From NCBI RefSeq assembly GCF_030440595.1, contig NZ_CP047452.1, positions 372,001 to 436,000 on the forward strand: a stretch of DNA of 64,000 nucleotides. The letters run 5' to 3'. The position numbers and the translations under genes are program-made. The notes under the pieces are model-generated. The model did no database searches and had not been told where the DNA came from. It saw nothing but the letters and a program-made list of their open reading frames with translations. This document shows, piece by piece, positions 44,957-54,530 of this stretch (position 1 is its first letter; each line of letters begins with the position of its first letter). The stretch comes from Corynebacterium glucuronolyticum DSM 44120 (GTDB lineage Bacteria > Actinomycetota > Actinomycetes > Mycobacteriales > Mycobacteriaceae).

Positions 44957-45850
44957 AGGCAAGAAAATAGGATAGTAGCCGAACAAAGCTACCTCACGCG
45001 AGCCCGGATGCTGCGGGTACAAGGATGTCAACGCGCAGGTGGATAAACACCGCTAGAACTCAAGCAATAGGAGTCGCCTGACTCAACAACCCGTCGCCCA
45101 GAGGCGCAGCTCTCCGTGGGAGCTAGCCACCTCCTGGAACGCCGGCAAAGAACCCATGGATGGCCCGCACATTCTCCCAAGGTATGAGCAACACCCCAGC
45201 TCTGCCGTAGGCAAATCGGAAAATATGAAATGCCGTGCGTGTGAGATCGCCTGCGCACCATCTCAGCGAGTTTCCAATGTGACAGCACGGGAAAACTCTT
45301 GGCACGGCAGAAACCGTAGCTCTCAAACCGCCGGCGTGGCTGGGAAACGGCGCCTAAGCGCACCGGGTGAAGAACAAAGGTATGGCCAGAGAAAGATCGA
45401 GGTTGAGCCATTTCACCACGTTTGGGGTACACACCTGGATAGCCTGTTCGGTTCCTGGTACGCAGCACGACGCGTTGGTGCAACACATGAGCGCGACCCG
45501 TCACTGAGGTAGATGTAGGGGAGAGCGGTTACGTACCGATGCCCCCGAGCTTCAAGGCACCACAATGAATCACGCATGCATAAAGGGAATGTGGGGCCTA
45601 CTCGTCACCGGCGGTCCCTCCAGGTCGCACAATGAACGCAGCCGGGCGCCCGCCAACTATTCGGGGAGAGACAACCCTACCGCGCAGGTGAATGTGGCCG
45701 TAGCCGACGCTTACCGCCAGCTCCTAAGCAGGTTTGGGGCCCTGTGCCTGGCGCCTGCAGCAGAAAGATCGAGGGAGGGCTGTCCATAAAAAGTGGCGGA
45801 AAGAGTGTATGGCCAAATAATCCCGGCGCGAGGGCAAGCGCTGAGAGATT
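44957..45850 (+). ncRNA. Candidate large structured non-coding RNA (~0.9 kb)
   Basis: Sequence without a believable coding frame on either strand but dense in short complementary pairs. Examples: GTAGC 44975/GCTAC 44988, CCCG 45003/CGGG 45014, GAGTC 45071/GACTC 45080, CGCC 45095/GGCG 45103, AGCTC 45108/GAGCT 45120, TGAGAT 45242/ATCTCA 45260. A 7-bp long-range pair is GCCGTGC 45232/GCACGGC 45302. A two-part hairpin GGGG-AGAG-CGGT...ACCG-ATG-CCCC lies at 45518-45545. A TATACT promoter precedes it. It lacks signatures of tmRNA, RNase P RNA, group I or group II introns. The 3' end is not certain; a weak GCTC/GAGC hairpin with TTTATTT follows near 45890-45915. Length resembles the GOLLD/ROOL/OLE classes, but I cannot match it to any. 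Confidence 0.5.
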
Positions 45851-45940
45851 CGTAGAAAAATTGAGATCGTTGCCGTGTGCTAGGGGTGCTCTAAGACTTG
45901 GGCGGAGCTTTATTTATCGGGAGTTTCTTGGGTTATAGCA

Positions 45941-46512
45941 TAGAAACGCCCCACATTTTGGGTTGTGGCGAGACCAGAAAGTGGGAAAGGGGCCGTTTAT
46001 TAATCTTAAAACCAAGAAAACTATGTGAAAGTAAGACATCTAAATGTGGCGAACGGCCAGCGCCTAGGCTGAAAATACTATTCGGCCCCGATTATTCCTA
46101 AGAAAAATTCATCATTGGTGTGTACGTTTACAAAATCTTAAAAACCTTCACATAAAGCTGTGAAAGTGCATTGTTTAACGTAATTATAAGGGCTAATTGG
46201 CGGTATTAAGTACGCGAAAATGCAGGTAAAGGGGTAATTGTTGGTCTTTAGGCGGGAATTATAAAGGCTAGAGTAAGTTATGAATGACGTTGAATATATA
46301 GGAATATTCAGCATCGAACGGAAGGGTCCTGCGGGAACTATGCAGTACAAAACAACTGGTAGAGCCACAAATGGACAGGAAACACACGAGACTGTGTAGC
46401 CCATTTGCATATTTAAGGCAAGAGGGGATAAGCTGAGAACTAGATGTGAAAAGACTAATTTTGATGTTAGTTTCTCGCAGGACCGTATCCCCGATCAAAA
46501 TGGAGAATTAAA
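45941..46512 (+). promoter_or_regulatory. AT-rich regulatory region upstream of the surface protein, with operator-like palindrome
   Basis: About 570 bases, much more AT-rich than the rest of the window, with no credible gene. TGAATAT (46291-46297) and ATATTCA (46304-46310) form a perfect 7-6-7 palindrome. ACTAA and TTAGT near 46453-46475 can form a hairpin in the leader. GGAG lies seven bases before ATG 46513. The low GC suggests foreign origin or a nucleoid-protein-silenced promoter. Confidence 0.45.
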
Positions 46513-49500
46513 ATGTCAACAACCTCAAGGAAACGGATGGGTGTGCTGAAGCGCACCGGCTTCCGTCTCGTTGTAGCTACGGCTACATCCTTGTCGGTCG
46601 TTGCAGGTGTCACTGTGGCACCGCATGGACCAGTAGCTCCAATCGCGCACGCAGCGCCGCGATTGATAAACAATATGCAGACGAAGGAAGGATACACTGA
46701 CCAGAGCGTCTGGAACGTGTATGCCAACGGGCTTGATTCCACTGCTAACGGTGGTAAAGGTGCGGGGGGTCTCGTCCGTGCCGTGCGCAATGGTCGCTTT
46801 GGCATCTGGATTGACCAGAACCAGCAGGCACCTGAGGTACCAAACGGTTTTCCAGGTAAATATACCAGGGACTGGAAACTATGGGAGCCGGAGGAGAAGG
46901 ACTTCACTCACACCTGGGGGCCGTACCAAAACGGTGGTGTGCAGTGGGGTGAAATTGAACCTGCACGAAAGATTGCGATCCGTAACCTGCTGTGGTTGTA
47001 CATGGATGACTATCTCCATGGACGCATGGATGAAGGCAAGGTTAAAGATGCCGCGCTGTACATTCTGGCAGGTACTGATGACCTGAAACATCATTCCAAC
47101 ATCAATAAACAGGGTTTCGTGGAGCGGTACTTCAATACCCCAGAAGCCCGTAAACAATTCACCAAGTGGACCGGCTATGAGCTTGTGAACGAGGGAGGGC
47201 AGGTTGGTTACAAACTTGACAAAGAAGTTCCGCTAATCCCCGGTGCTCCAGAGCTTAAGGTCATCAATCCTAAAGGTTCTATTTCTGAAAACAATCAGAG
47301 GGCTATGAATACTTGGGAGGCAGCTCCCGGTCGCGTCTTGGTTGTCGATTTGGCAGCTATGCTGAAGGACACCGACAGAGATGGCTTGAATGATGATGAG
47401 GAGAAGAATCTCGGTACTGACCCGAAGAATCCTGACACCGATGATGACGGCCTGAACGATGGTGACGAGGTCAAAAAGCATCACACTGATCCGAAGGATC
47501 CTGACACCGATGATGGTGGTGTCAACGATGGTGATGAGGTCAACCGTGGTACTGATCCGAAGGATCCTAAGGATGATAAGACCACTCCGTCTGATGATGG
47601 GAAGGCTGATCCTGATAAGGATGGTTTGACCAATGATGAGGAGAAGCAGCACGGTACTGATCCGAAGAATCCTGACAGCGATGGTGATGGCCTGAACGAT
47701 GGGGATGAGGTCAAAAAGCATCACACTGATCCGAAGGATCCTGACACCGATGATGACGGCCTGAACGATGGTGACGAGGTCAACAAGCACGGCACAAATC
47801 CGAAGGATCCTGACACCGATGGTGATGGTCTTACTGATGGTGAGGAGGTTAACGGTTCTAAGAACCCGAAGAAGGATGGTAAATATGATCCTTCGGGTAA
47901 GCCGGGTAACACGGATCCGTTGAGTAAGGATACTGACGGTGACGGCCTGCACGATGGAGATGAGATCATTAAGCATCACACGGATCCTAATGATAAGGAT
48001 TCGGATGATGATGGTCTTAACGATGGTCCTGAGGTTGATAAGTACCGTACGGATCCCAATGATAAGGATTCCGATGATGATAACCTCACCGATGGTGATG
48101 AGGTTAATGGCACGAAGAACCCGTTTGAGAAGAACAGGTTTGATCCGTCGGGTAAGCCGGGTAACACTAACCCAAACAATCCTGACACCGATGGTGATGG
48201 TCTTGAGGATGGTGACGAGCTAGATCCGAAGACTGGGTCTGACAAGGTCACTGATCCTAATGATCCTGACACCGATGATGGTGGTGTCAAGGATGGGGAT
48301 GAGGTTGATAATAAGACCAACCCGAGGGATCCGAAGGATGATAAGCCGGGTGATGATAACCCTGGTGGTACCACCAATCCTGGTGATAATGAGACTCCGA
48401 ATGATAATGGGAAGCTTGATCCTGATGAGGATGGGTTGACCAATGATGAGGAGAAGGTTATCGGCACTGATCCGTATAATCCGGATACTGATGGTGATGG
48501 TATCAATGATGGTGATGAGGTTAACGGCACCAAGAACCCGAAATTCCCTGAGAATAAGTGGGATAAGGATGGTAAGCCGGGTAACACCAACCCGTTGAAT
48601 AAGGACACCGATCATGATGGTATTCATGATGGTGACGAGGTCAATCCGAATATTGGGTCTGACAAGATCACGGATCCGAACAATCCGGATACTGATGGGG
48701 ACCGTCTGGAAGACGGTGACGAGGTCAACAATCATAAGACCGATCCGACTGACACTGACACCGATAACGGCGGTGTCGATGATGGGGATGAGGTGAAGCG
48801 GGGTACTGATCCGCTTAATCCTGCCGACGATAAGACTGCTCCGTCTGATAATGGGAAGGCTGATCCTGATGAGGATGGGTTGACCAATGATGAGGAGAAG
48901 GAGCACGGTACTGATCCGTATGATCCTGATTCTGATAATGATGGCATCACTGATGGTGATGAGGTTAACGGCACCAAGAACCCATTTAAGGACAATAAGT
49001 GGGATAAGAATGGTAAGCCGGGTAACACCAACCCGATGGATGATGACACCGATGATGATGGCATTGATGATGGTGACGAGGTAGACCCTGCTATTGGGTC
49101 TGACAAGATCACGGATCCGAATAATCCGGATACTGATGGGGACCGTCTGACAGACGGTGACGAGGTCAATAATCATAAGACCGATCCGACCAACCCTGAC
49201 ACCGATAACGGTGGTGTCAAGGATGGGGATGAGGTTGATAAGAAGACCAACCCGAGGGATCCGAAGGATGATAAGCCGGGTGATACCGATACTCCGTCTG
49301 ATGATGGGAAGGCTGATCCTGATAAGGATGGTTTGACCAACGATGAGGAGGAGGCCATCGGCACTGATCCGCATAACCCGGATACTGATCGTGATGGCAT
49401 CACTGATGGTGATGAGGTTAACGGCACCAAGAACCCGAAATTCCCTGAGAATAAGTGGGATAAGGATGGTAAGCCGGGTAACACCAACCCGTTGAATAAG

Positions 49501-51093
49501 GACACCGATCATGATGGTATTCATGATGGTGACGAGGTCAATCCGAATATCGGGTCTGACAAGATCACCGATCCGAACAATCCGGATACTGATGGGGACC
49601 GTCTGGAAGACGGTGACGAGGTCAATAATCATAAGACCGATCCGACCAAGCCTGACACCGATAACGGTGGTGTCAAGGATGGCGATGAGGTGAAGCGGGG
49701 TACTGATCCGAAGGATCCTAAGGATGATAAGACCACTCCGTCTGATGATGGGAAGGCTGATCCTGATAAGGATGGTTTGACCAATGATGAGGAGAAGGAG
49801 CACGGTACTGATCCGAAGAATCCTGACAGCGATGATGATGGCCTGAACGATGGTGACGAGGTCAACAAGCACGGCACCGATCCGAAGGATCCTGACACCG
49901 ATGATGGTGGTGTCAATGATGGTGATGAGGTCAACCGTGGTACTGATCCGAAGGATCCTAAGGATGATAAGACCACTCCGTCTGATGATGGGAAGGCTGA
50001 TCCTGATAAGGATGGTTTGACCAACGATGAGGAGAAGCAGCACGGTACTGATCCGAAGAATCCTGACAGCGATGATGATGGCCTGAACGATGGTGACGAG
50101 GTCAACAAGCACGGCACCAATCCGAAGGATCCTGACACCGATGATGGTGGTGTCAACGATGGTGACGAGGTCAACCGTGGTACTGACCCGAAGGATCCTA
50201 AGGATGATAAGACCACTCCGTCTGATGATGGGAAGGCTGATCCTGATAAGGATGGTTTGACCAACGATGAGGAGAAGGCCATCGGAACTGATCCTCGTAA
50301 TCCGGATTCTGATGGTGATGGTATCAATGATGGTGATGAGGTTAACGGCACTAAGAACCCGTTCAAGGACAACAAGTTTGATCCTTCGGGTAGGCCGGGT
50401 AACACCAACCCGTTGAAAAAGGACACCGATGGTGATGGGTATACCGATGGTGCGGAGTTGAATCCGGCTAACGGTGGTAAGCAGACTGATCCCAATGATG
50501 CCTCGATTGTTCCTGGCCAAATTGGTGGGGATAACAATGGTAAGGACCCGTCGGATGGTACTGATGCGGGTAGTGCTGAGGGGTCAAGTGCTGGTAAGTG
50601 TTTCCAGTTGGCTACGAACTCGTGGTCGAACCCGCTGTTGTGGGGCTTCCCGTTGGCTGCTGTTGGTGCGTTGAGTCAGATTGAGATTCCTGCTCTTCCT
50701 GCTTCTATCCAGGATGAGCTGCGGAAACTGAATCCGTTTGGTGAAAATGGTATCCAGCAGCCGCAGTGGGTGCGTGACGGTAACGCGTGGTTGGCTTCTA
50801 TCGGTGCGCAGATTAACGTGCCAGGTATCCTGGCTCTGCTGGGTGCGGCGGCGTTCATCGCGGCGACGGGTGCGTACTACGCTTCCAAGTGCACCACGGG
50901 TGTTGGCTGGGATTTCTCGGCGGTGTCTGAGGATGAGAACGCTAACCTGTCCTCTGATGATCACATGGTTGGTGTGGAGGGTTCCTCCTACACCCCAGAG
51001 GATGAACAGCGTGATAAAGCCGCTGTGGAAAACAGTGACGCCGATAAGGTGGAAACTCCTGCAGAGGAGAACCCCACCGGTGAGGAAAACTAA
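46513..51093 (+). CDS. Giant surface protein with 36 calcium-binding-type (thrombospondin-3-like) repeats
   Basis: A 1526-residue exported protein. The signal peptide (residues ~15-45) ends near AHAAPR. A 230-residue globular N-terminal domain has Trp/Tyr-rich motifs ([24 protein letters not shown]). From about residue 285 to 1325 I count 36 loops of the form DxDxDGxxDGDE, separated by TDP-containing linkers, as in TSP type 3/calcium-binding adhesin stalks. After a Gly/Ser linker comes a domain with two Cys, a membrane helix ([19 protein letters not shown]) and an acidic tail. No LPxTG motif is seen, so anchoring is probably by the helix. Near-identical DNA copies (897 bp and 240 bp offsets) show recent expansion. 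Codons are GAT-rich and lower in GC than the neighbours. It is likely an adhesin, though the ligand is unknown. Confidence 0.88.
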   Translation: MSTTSRKRMGVLKRTGFRLVVATATSLSVVAGVTVAPHGPVAPIAHAAPRLINNMQTKEGYTDQSVWNVYANGLDSTANGGKGAGGLVRAVRNGRFGIWIDQNQQAPEVPNGFPGKYTRDWKLWEPEEKDFTHTWGPYQNGGVQWGEIEPARKIAIRNLLWLYMDDYLHGRMDEGKVKDAALYILAGTDDLKHHSNINKQGFVERYFNTPEARKQFTKWTGYELVNEGGQVGYKLDKEVPLIPGAPELKVINPKGSISENNQRAMNTWEAAPGRVLVVDLAAMLKDTDRDGLNDDEEKNLGTDPKNPDTDDDGLNDGDEVKKHHTDPKDPDTDDGGVNDGDEVNRGTDPKDPKDDKTTPSDDGKADPDKDGLTNDEEKQHGTDPKNPDSDGDGLNDGDEVKKHHTDPKDPDTDDDGLNDGDEVNKHGTNPKDPDTDGDGLTDGEEVNGSKNPKKDGKYDPSGKPGNTDPLSKDTDGDGLHDGDEIIKHHTDPNDKDSDDDGLNDGPEVDKYRTDPNDKDSDDDNLTDGDEVNGTKNPFEKNRFDPSGKPGNTNPNNPDTDGDGLEDGDELDPKTGSDKVTDPNDPDTDDGGVKDGDEVDNKTNPRDPKDDKPGDDNPGGTTNPGDNETPNDNGKLDPDEDGLTNDEEKVIGTDPYNPDTDGDGINDGDEVNGTKNPKFPENKWDKDGKPGNTNPLNKDTDHDGIHDGDEVNPNIGSDKITDPNNPDTDGDRLEDGDEVNNHKTDPTDTDTDNGGVDDGDEVKRGTDPLNPADDKTAPSDNGKADPDEDGLTNDEEKEHGTDPYDPDSDNDGITDGDEVNGTKNPFKDNKWDKNGKPGNTNPMDDDTDDDGIDDGDEVDPAIGSDKITDPNNPDTDGDRLTDGDEVNNHKTDPTNPDTDNGGVKDGDEVDKKTNPRDPKDDKPGDTDTPSDDGKADPDKDGLTNDEEEAIGTDPHNPDTDRDGITDGDEVNGTKNPKFPENKWDKDGKPGNTNPLNKDTDHDGIHDGDEVNPNIGSDKITDPNNPDTDGDRLEDGDEVNNHKTDPTKPDTDNGGVKDGDEVKRGTDPKDPKDDKTTPSDDGKADPDKDGLTNDEEKEHGTDPKNPDSDDDGLNDGDEVNKHGTDPKDPDTDDGGVNDGDEVNRGTDPKDPKDDKTTPSDDGKADPDKDGLTNDEEKQHGTDPKNPDSDDDGLNDGDEVNKHGTNPKDPDTDDGGVNDGDEVNRGTDPKDPKDDKTTPSDDGKADPDKDGLTNDEEKAIGTDPRNPDSDGDGINDGDEVNGTKNPFKDNKFDPSGRPGNTNPLKKDTDGDGYTDGAELNPANGGKQTDPNDASIVPGQIGGDNNGKDPSDGTDAGSAEGSSAGKCFQLATNSWSNPLLWGFPLAAVGALSQIEIPALPASIQDELRKLNPFGENGIQQPQWVRDGNAWLASIGAQINVPGILALLGAAAFIAATGAYYASKCTTGVGWDFSAVSEDENANLSSDDHMVGVEGSSYTPEDEQRDKAAVENSDADKVETPAEENPTGEEN

Positions 51094-51182
51094 ATAACAA
51101 AGTGGTTCCCCCTTCCCACCTCGTGTGGTGACCTGCAGTGGTTGTCCTCTTGGTGGGGTGGGGATAACACGATAAAGGGTTT

Positions 51183-51229
51183 CTCCCCGGTGTGTTCTGT
51201 GTTATGCGGTGCACACCGGGGAGTTTCTA
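51183..51229 (+). terminator. Strong terminator of the surface protein gene
   Basis: CTCCCCGGTGTG (51183-51194) and CACACCGGGGAG (51212-51223) form a perfect 12-bp stem with a 17-base loop, followed by TTTCT. Confidence 0.85.
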
Positions 51230-51326
51230 CTTGGTAGGTAGGCGGACCCCGGGTAGCGGGGGAGGAGGGGAAGAGTCTGGTGGCCGGGGTGTGAGGTAAC
51301 ACATGGGTCAGTCGTAGGGGCGTGAT

Positions 51327-51371
51327 GTTTTGTGCTGTGGTGTTTTATGCTGTGGCGTTTTATGCTGTGGC
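51327..51371 (+). repeat. 15-bp short tandem repeat in the hemY upstream region
   Basis: Three copies of GTTTTATGCTGTGGC-like 15-mers, the first with two changes, then a partial fourth. The surrounding 51230-51654 region has no gene. Just before hemY a 9-codon ATG frame at 51614-51640 (MNMSGLMC then TGA) might be a leader peptide or chance. Confidence 0.7.
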
Positions 51372-51654
51372 GTTTGGTGCGTGCAGCGCAGTGACATGAG
51401 ATACGCCGAGCACGGTGGGGGCAAACGCGCGGATGATGACGGGCTGTGTGCCCACACGCGGTACGCACAGCGCGTCCGGCTAAACCCCCGCCCCCGCCGA
51501 ACACAATGCAGCACACAACGCTTTGCGGATGCGGTGGCGGGGTCATGATTTGGGCAGGCAGCCGGACTGGCAGCGGTGGGGTGGGGGAGGGCTTGTACGC
51601 TTAAGGGGTAACAATGAATATGAGCGGACTCATGTGTTGAAAGGAAATGGTGGG

Positions 51655-53046
51655 ATGACCATGCGTTATGCGGTAGTGGGGGCGGGGCTTGCAGGGCTTA
51701 CGGCTGCCTATGAGCTGAAGAAGAATCATCCGGACGCGGCTGTGCAGGTTTTTGAGGCGACCGATAGGATCGGCGGGAAGCTTCTTACCATCGACGCCGA
51801 ACACGGCCCGACGGATATGGGTGCGGAGGCCTTCATCAATTTCCGCAGGGATGCCCACGCCTTCTTTGATGAGCTGGGAATTAAGGATAGGTTGGTGTAC
51901 CCGGCTGGCAGGCACTCCCGGGTGTATTCCGGCGGGATGCTGCAGGAGCTGCCCCGGGGTGGTGTGATGGGGATTCCGGCCTCATCCGCAGGGTTGGAAA
52001 ATATTATCTCAGCCGAGTCGTGCGCCAGGATTGATGCCGAGGCGCAGGGTGAGGGGATCGATTGGTCTGTGGGGGAGGATCGCAGCCTGGGCAGGCTCGT
52101 CAGGGAGCGTTATGGGGATGATGTGGTGGAGCACCTAGTGGATTCCATGCTTGGGGGCGTGTATTCCTGCAATGCCGATGAGCTCGGCGTGCGGGCGACG
52201 GTGCCGCAGCTTGCGCAGGAGTTTGACGCGATGAAGCAGGAGGGGGCAAAGGTCACGCTTTCCGGGGCTGTACAGCGGATCGCCGATAAGCGTGCCGGGA
52301 AAACGCAGGATCCGGCCGCCAAGCCGATGCCTGTTTTCGCCACCTTTGATGAGGGCTACCAGGTTTTGTACGAAAGGCTCGCCGAGGCATCGGGGGCGGA
52401 GATTTACGTGGATTCCTTCGTCACCGGTGTGGAGAAGGAAAAGTCAGGGTACAAGCTCCTTGGTGCGGGCGATGGCATCTATGACGGTGTTATAATCGCC
52501 ACGCCGGGGCCGACTGTGGCGATGCAACTGAAGAAGCTTTGCCCGGCGGCCGCAGCGGAGGCGCAGAAGCAGAAGCTCGCCTCGTGCGCGGTGGTGAGCT
52601 TGAAGTTCGCCTCCGACGAGGGGCTGCCGAATATTTCGGGCGTACTGGTGGCATCCGACGAGCCCGATATGCACGCCAAGGCCTTTACTATTTCTTCCAA
52701 GAAGTGGGACCATTACGAGCGTCGCGGAGGCGCGCTGGTGCGGGTGAGCTTTGGTAAGTATGGCCAGGATGAGATGCTGCGGGAGGATCCGGAAAAGCTC
52801 ACCGAGTGGGCCCAGGAGGATCTGCGCAAGGTGACGGGGTACTCCGGGGAGCTGGAGGAGGCTTACGTGCAGGTGTGGTGGGGTGCGCTGCCACGCTATG
52901 ACGCCGAGCACCTCACCTATGTTGCCGCGTTCCGCGACGCTATCGCCTCGCTTGATGGACTTGAGGTGTGCGGGGCCTGGATCGATGGTGTGGGGGTCCC
53001 CGCGATCATCGCCGGGGCGCGGGCGGCTGCTCAGCGCCTCAGGTGA
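51655..53046 (+). CDS. hemY: Coproporphyrinogen III / protoporphyrinogen oxidase, HemY type
   Basis: FAD oxidase of 463 residues. In actinobacteria it oxidises coproporphyrinogen III to coproporphyrin III in the coproporphyrin-dependent heme route. N-terminal RYAVVGAGLAGLTAAYEL binds FAD. IGGKLLT follows, with SCNADELGVRAT in the middle and the C-terminal GVGVPAIIAGARAAA FAD segment at the end. I start at ATG 51655, with AGGAAA about nine bases upstream; a longer frame includes repeats and a Gly-rich tract not seen in the family. Its 3' end overlaps the convergent Hsp70-like gene by 16 bases. Confidence 0.9.
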   Translation: MTMRYAVVGAGLAGLTAAYELKKNHPDAAVQVFEATDRIGGKLLTIDAEHGPTDMGAEAFINFRRDAHAFFDELGIKDRLVYPAGRHSRVYSGGMLQELPRGGVMGIPASSAGLENIISAESCARIDAEAQGEGIDWSVGEDRSLGRLVRERYGDDVVEHLVDSMLGGVYSCNADELGVRATVPQLAQEFDAMKQEGAKVTLSGAVQRIADKRAGKTQDPAAKPMPVFATFDEGYQVLYERLAEASGAEIYVDSFVTGVEKEKSGYKLLGAGDGIYDGVIIATPGPTVAMQLKKLCPAAAAEAQKQKLASCAVVSLKFASDEGLPNISGVLVASDEPDMHAKAFTISSKKWDHYERRGGALVRVSFGKYGQDEMLREDPEKLTEWAQEDLRKVTGYSGELEEAYVQVWWGALPRYDAEHLTYVAAFRDAIASLDGLEVCGAWIDGVGVPAIIAGARAAAQRLR

Positions 53047-54467
53047 ATCCCCAGCTCGTCCACGTCGATGGCGATGGAGACTATTCCATCGTCATCCACA
53101 GTGACCTCCTCGTGGACGAGTGGGCCTTCGGTGACGCGGGTGACGGGGATGGTCCGGAGATCATCCTCGGAAAGGTGAGAAAGCTCTGCGGTGAAGGGCA
53201 CACCGATTTCGGCGATGAGTGAGAAATCATCGCCGATCTCCCCGTAGCGGAACCATCCTACGTTGTGGGCGGCGCGGTAGATGCGAGTTGCCGTGCGTGG
53301 CGTGGAGGGAGTAATGAGGGGGTCGAGGCTTACCTCACTTCCTGCGTCCCACTCGCGGAACACGCCGATGCTGCGGGAGAGCGTGTCGTGGAGAGCGTAG
53401 TCGGAATCGGGGTCGGCGGCGATGGCGAGCCCCACGGCGGTGGAAGCCGAGGGGAGCGGAGAGCGGTGGACGCGGCGCCCGAACTTCTTGCGCAGCGTCT
53501 GGGAGATAAGAGGCAGTGATGTGGTGCCGCCCACGAGATAGATGCCGGCGATATTGGTATCGCGGAGGGAATCGGAGCCGATGAGGGGCTCGATCGCGGT
53601 GAGCGTCTCATCAATGAGCGGTGTGGCCGCAGCGTAGAAATCCTTAACGGGGATAGTGACGTCATCGTCCCCCACGGCGATGACGATGCGCCGTGACTGC
53701 GGCACTATCGCCTCTTTCGCCGAGCGTGCTTCGTCGACAAGCCTCATGCGCGCGGTGGCGGAAAAAGCGTCGAAGGAGTGGCCTAGGGAGGCCAGGGCGA
53801 GGTCGGCGAGGATGACGTCAAGATCGTCCCCACCGAGCCGGGGGCGCCCCACGGTGTTGACGATGGTGTGGCCCACGCCGTCGATGGCCACCAGAGAGGC
53901 ATCGAAGGTACCGCCGCCGAGGTCGTACACCAGGATGGACTTACGTTTGCTGTTGAGAGTGCGGGCGTGCCGGTGCGTGTACTCAAAGGCGGCGGCGGAG
54001 GGCTCGTTAATGAGCCCCTGCACTGTGATCCCGGTGCGGGAAAACGCGGCCATGGTTAGAAGGCGCTGCGCGTGGTGCGAGTGGGCGGGAACCCCCAGCA
54101 CAACCTCGATGGGGGAGGTATCGGCGAGGTCTTTTTGAAACCGCCTCAGGTGGCTCACCACGTACTGTGCAAAGGCCTCAAGGATCTCGCCCACGGTACG
54201 GGTGGTGGTGCCCAGACGAACCGGGGTGGCCGAGGTGACCTGTTGGCCGGAGAGGGCGCGCTTGAAGGAGCGAGTGAATCCGGGGGTACCACGAAGCTCC
54301 ATCGCGTCCCAGCCGCACACCAGCTCCTCGCCGGAGATCGCAATGACGGAGGGGATGTAATCGTGGCTGTCACCGTGGCGATCCTCGCTGGGAACAACGG
54401 GGTAATTTCCGCGGTCGCTAGCTGCGATAACTGTGCGTGTAGTACCAAAATCGATCCCAAAGTGCAT
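53031..54467 (-). CDS. Hsp70-family ATPase without substrate-binding domain
   Basis: A 478-residue actin-fold protein of the DnaK group. FGIDFGTTRTVIAAS is phosphate loop 1, and NEPSAAAFEY plus VYDLGGGTFDASLV form loop 2. GRPRLGGDDLD and YLVGGTTSLPLI (adenosine motif) follow. The ATPase domain ends near residue 350; the remaining ~125 residues are beta-rich but much shorter than the DnaK peptide-binding and lid domains. So it is a DnaK relative, not the housekeeping chaperone. The minus-strand TACGCT hexamer (54475-54480) ends seven bases before the ATG, suggesting a leaderless mRNA. Convergent with hemY, divergent from hemL. Function unknown. Confidence 0.88.
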   Translation of the reverse strand: MHFGIDFGTTRTVIAASDRGNYPVVPSEDRHGDSHDYIPSVIAISGEELVCGWDAMELRGTPGFTRSFKRALSGQQVTSATPVRLGTTTRTVGEILEAFAQYVVSHLRRFQKDLADTSPIEVVLGVPAHSHHAQRLLTMAAFSRTGITVQGLINEPSAAAFEYTHRHARTLNSKRKSILVYDLGGGTFDASLVAIDGVGHTIVNTVGRPRLGGDDLDVILADLALASLGHSFDAFSATARMRLVDEARSAKEAIVPQSRRIVIAVGDDDVTIPVKDFYAAATPLIDETLTAIEPLIGSDSLRDTNIAGIYLVGGTTSLPLISQTLRKKFGRRVHRSPLPSASTAVGLAIAADPDSDYALHDTLSRSIGVFREWDAGSEVSLDPLITPSTPRTATRIYRAAHNVGWFRYGEIGDDFSLIAEIGVPFTAELSHLSEDDLRTIPVTRVTEGPLVHEEVTVDDDGIVSIAIDVDELGIHLRR

Positions 54468-54518
54468 GTAGGTTAGCGTAGCAGCGGAGCGCTAATGTAG
54501 CAGTGAAACCCGTAAACG

Positions 54519-54524
54519 TACAAT
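54519..54524 (+). promoter_or_regulatory. -10 element of hemL, leaderless
   Basis: TACAAT ends six bases before ATG 54531. The gap (AAGGCC) could act as a weak ribosome site, but its spacing is too short. Confidence 0.55.
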
Positions 54525-54530
54525 AAGGCC

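Noticed and set aside
45028..45504. A 158-codon minus-strand frame inside the candidate RNA region
   Set aside because: Composition (Arg, Ser, Trp, Cys rich) is unlike a folded protein, there is no ribosome site, and it opposes the likely promoter.
44957..45850. tmRNA, RNase P RNA, or group I/II intron
   Set aside because: No tmRNA alanine-acceptor end or tag frame, no conserved RNase P core sequences, and no group II domain V or group I core could be found.
48220..50520. A 766-codon antisense frame in the adhesin repeats
   Set aside because: It is the reverse complement of GAT/GAC-rich Asp loops, giving an Ile/Arg-rich repetitive peptide without initiation signals.
46513..51093. LPxTG sortase substrate
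   Set aside because: No LPxTG-like motif occurs in the C-terminal 200 residues; only a membrane helix and an acidic tail are present.
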